A stretch of 5,599 nucleotides of DNA from JAJKIV01 sp036509075 (GTDB taxonomy: Bacteria; Gemmatimonadota; Gemmatimonadetes; Gemmatimonadales; Gemmatimonadaceae), in contig DATCGG010000051.1 of assembly GCA_036509075.1 (NCBI GenBank), forward strand, positions 1 through 5,599. Direction: 5' to 3'. The notes under the pieces are model-generated. The model searched no databases, was not told where the DNA came from, and was given only the letters and a program-made list of their open reading frames with translations. Every line of letters starts with the position of its first letter. Position 1 is the first letter of the stretch. The position numbers and the translations under genes are program-made. Shown here piece by piece: positions 5,332-5,599 of this stretch.

Positions 5332-5599
5332 GCGACGCCCGACGACTGCTTCCGGCCATCCTCGCGTTGCACGACCAGATTCGCGCATCGGTGCTCGAGG
5401 CGTTTGCGACACAGGATCGCGACGAGCTCGCCGGCGTGGCGCACGACGAAGAGGGCGACACCATCTACGCCGTCGACCGCGTGAGCGAAGCCGCGCTGAT
5501 CGACGGTCTCGCGGACGTCGCCCGCGAGGAACCGCTGGTCCTCGTCGCGGAGGGCCTGCCCGCCGGCGGCCTAACGCTGCCGGAAGGTACCCCCGACGC
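5328..5599 (+). CDS. Inositol monophosphatase family protein, 5' part only
   Basis: The gene starts at GTG 5328, overlapping the galT stop as GTGA, and is open to the right edge (90 complete codons). The N-terminal helix (RRLLPAILALHDQIRASVLEAF) leads into GDTIYAVDRVSEAALI (43-58), with the D-x5-D-x3-E spacing (D44, D50, E54) seen before the first metal site in inositol monophosphatase and fructose-bisphosphatase folds. VLVAEGL follows, with E75 at the expected position of the first metal-binding glutamate. The catalytic DPxDGT motif would lie beyond the window. It probably acts as a Mg-dependent sugar- or inositol-phosphate phosphatase; substrate cannot be told. The coupling to galT suggests it is used with sugar-phosphate metabolism. 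Confidence 0.75.
   Translation, partial: MSDARRLLPAILALHDQIRASVLEAFATQDRDELAGVAHDEEGDTIYAVDRVSEAALIDGLADVAREEPLVLVAEGLPAGGLTLPEGTPD

Noticed and set aside
4789..5412. Minus-strand open frame of 207 codons opposite galT
   Set aside because: It is fully antisense to galT, whose catalytic residues are all conserved. The antisense product has no recognisable domain.
1332..5576. GCCTAAC/GTTAGGC words as integron attC sites
   Set aside because: They resemble the attC core ends, but they sit inside intact conserved genes, mostly in one orientation, and lack the paired arms that form an attC fold. No integrase is present.

Overview
The base composition is high in GC and the genes are tightly packed. 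The pairing of a short PadR-type repressor with a long orphan MacB/FtsX permease (the ADOP type) is characteristic of Gemmatimonadota and Acidobacteriota. I favour Gemmatimonadota, from gene content and codon flavour only. There is no rRNA, tRNA, CRISPR array or recognisable insertion sequence.

Left half, all on the minus strand and read right to left. A PadR-family repressor (GTG start at 4145) overlaps by 8 nt an 892-residue orphan ABC-type permease with eight predicted membrane segments and no ATPase beside it. Next come a 147-bp gap, a small lipoprotein with a nine-proline run (536-997), and a 155-bp intergenic block of nested inverted repeats (about 396-544). Last is a gene that runs off the left edge (1-380). 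It opens with an antibiotic-biosynthesis-monooxygenase (ABM/IsdG-like) domain and passes without a break into what looks like the middle of a histidine-kinase ATPase domain. That join is the strangest thing in the window.

Right half, plus strand. A complete galactose-1-phosphate uridylyltransferase (galT, 4249-5331) is coupled by a GTGA start/stop overlap to an inositol-monophosphatase-family gene cut by the right edge. The pair looks like a small sugar-phosphate operon.

The two halves diverge from a 103-bp region (4146-4248). It holds a good sigma70-type promoter for padR and two copies of GTCGACAAT spaced exactly 21 bp apart. One copy lies in the promoter spacer and the other covers the end of the -10 and the likely transcription start. 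This is the expected layout for an autoregulated PadR, and it may also affect galT.

A separate sequence-level signal is the heptamer CCTAACG (mostly GCCTAACG). It occurs six times on both strands and in several reading frames, well above chance, and seems independent of the proteins encoded.
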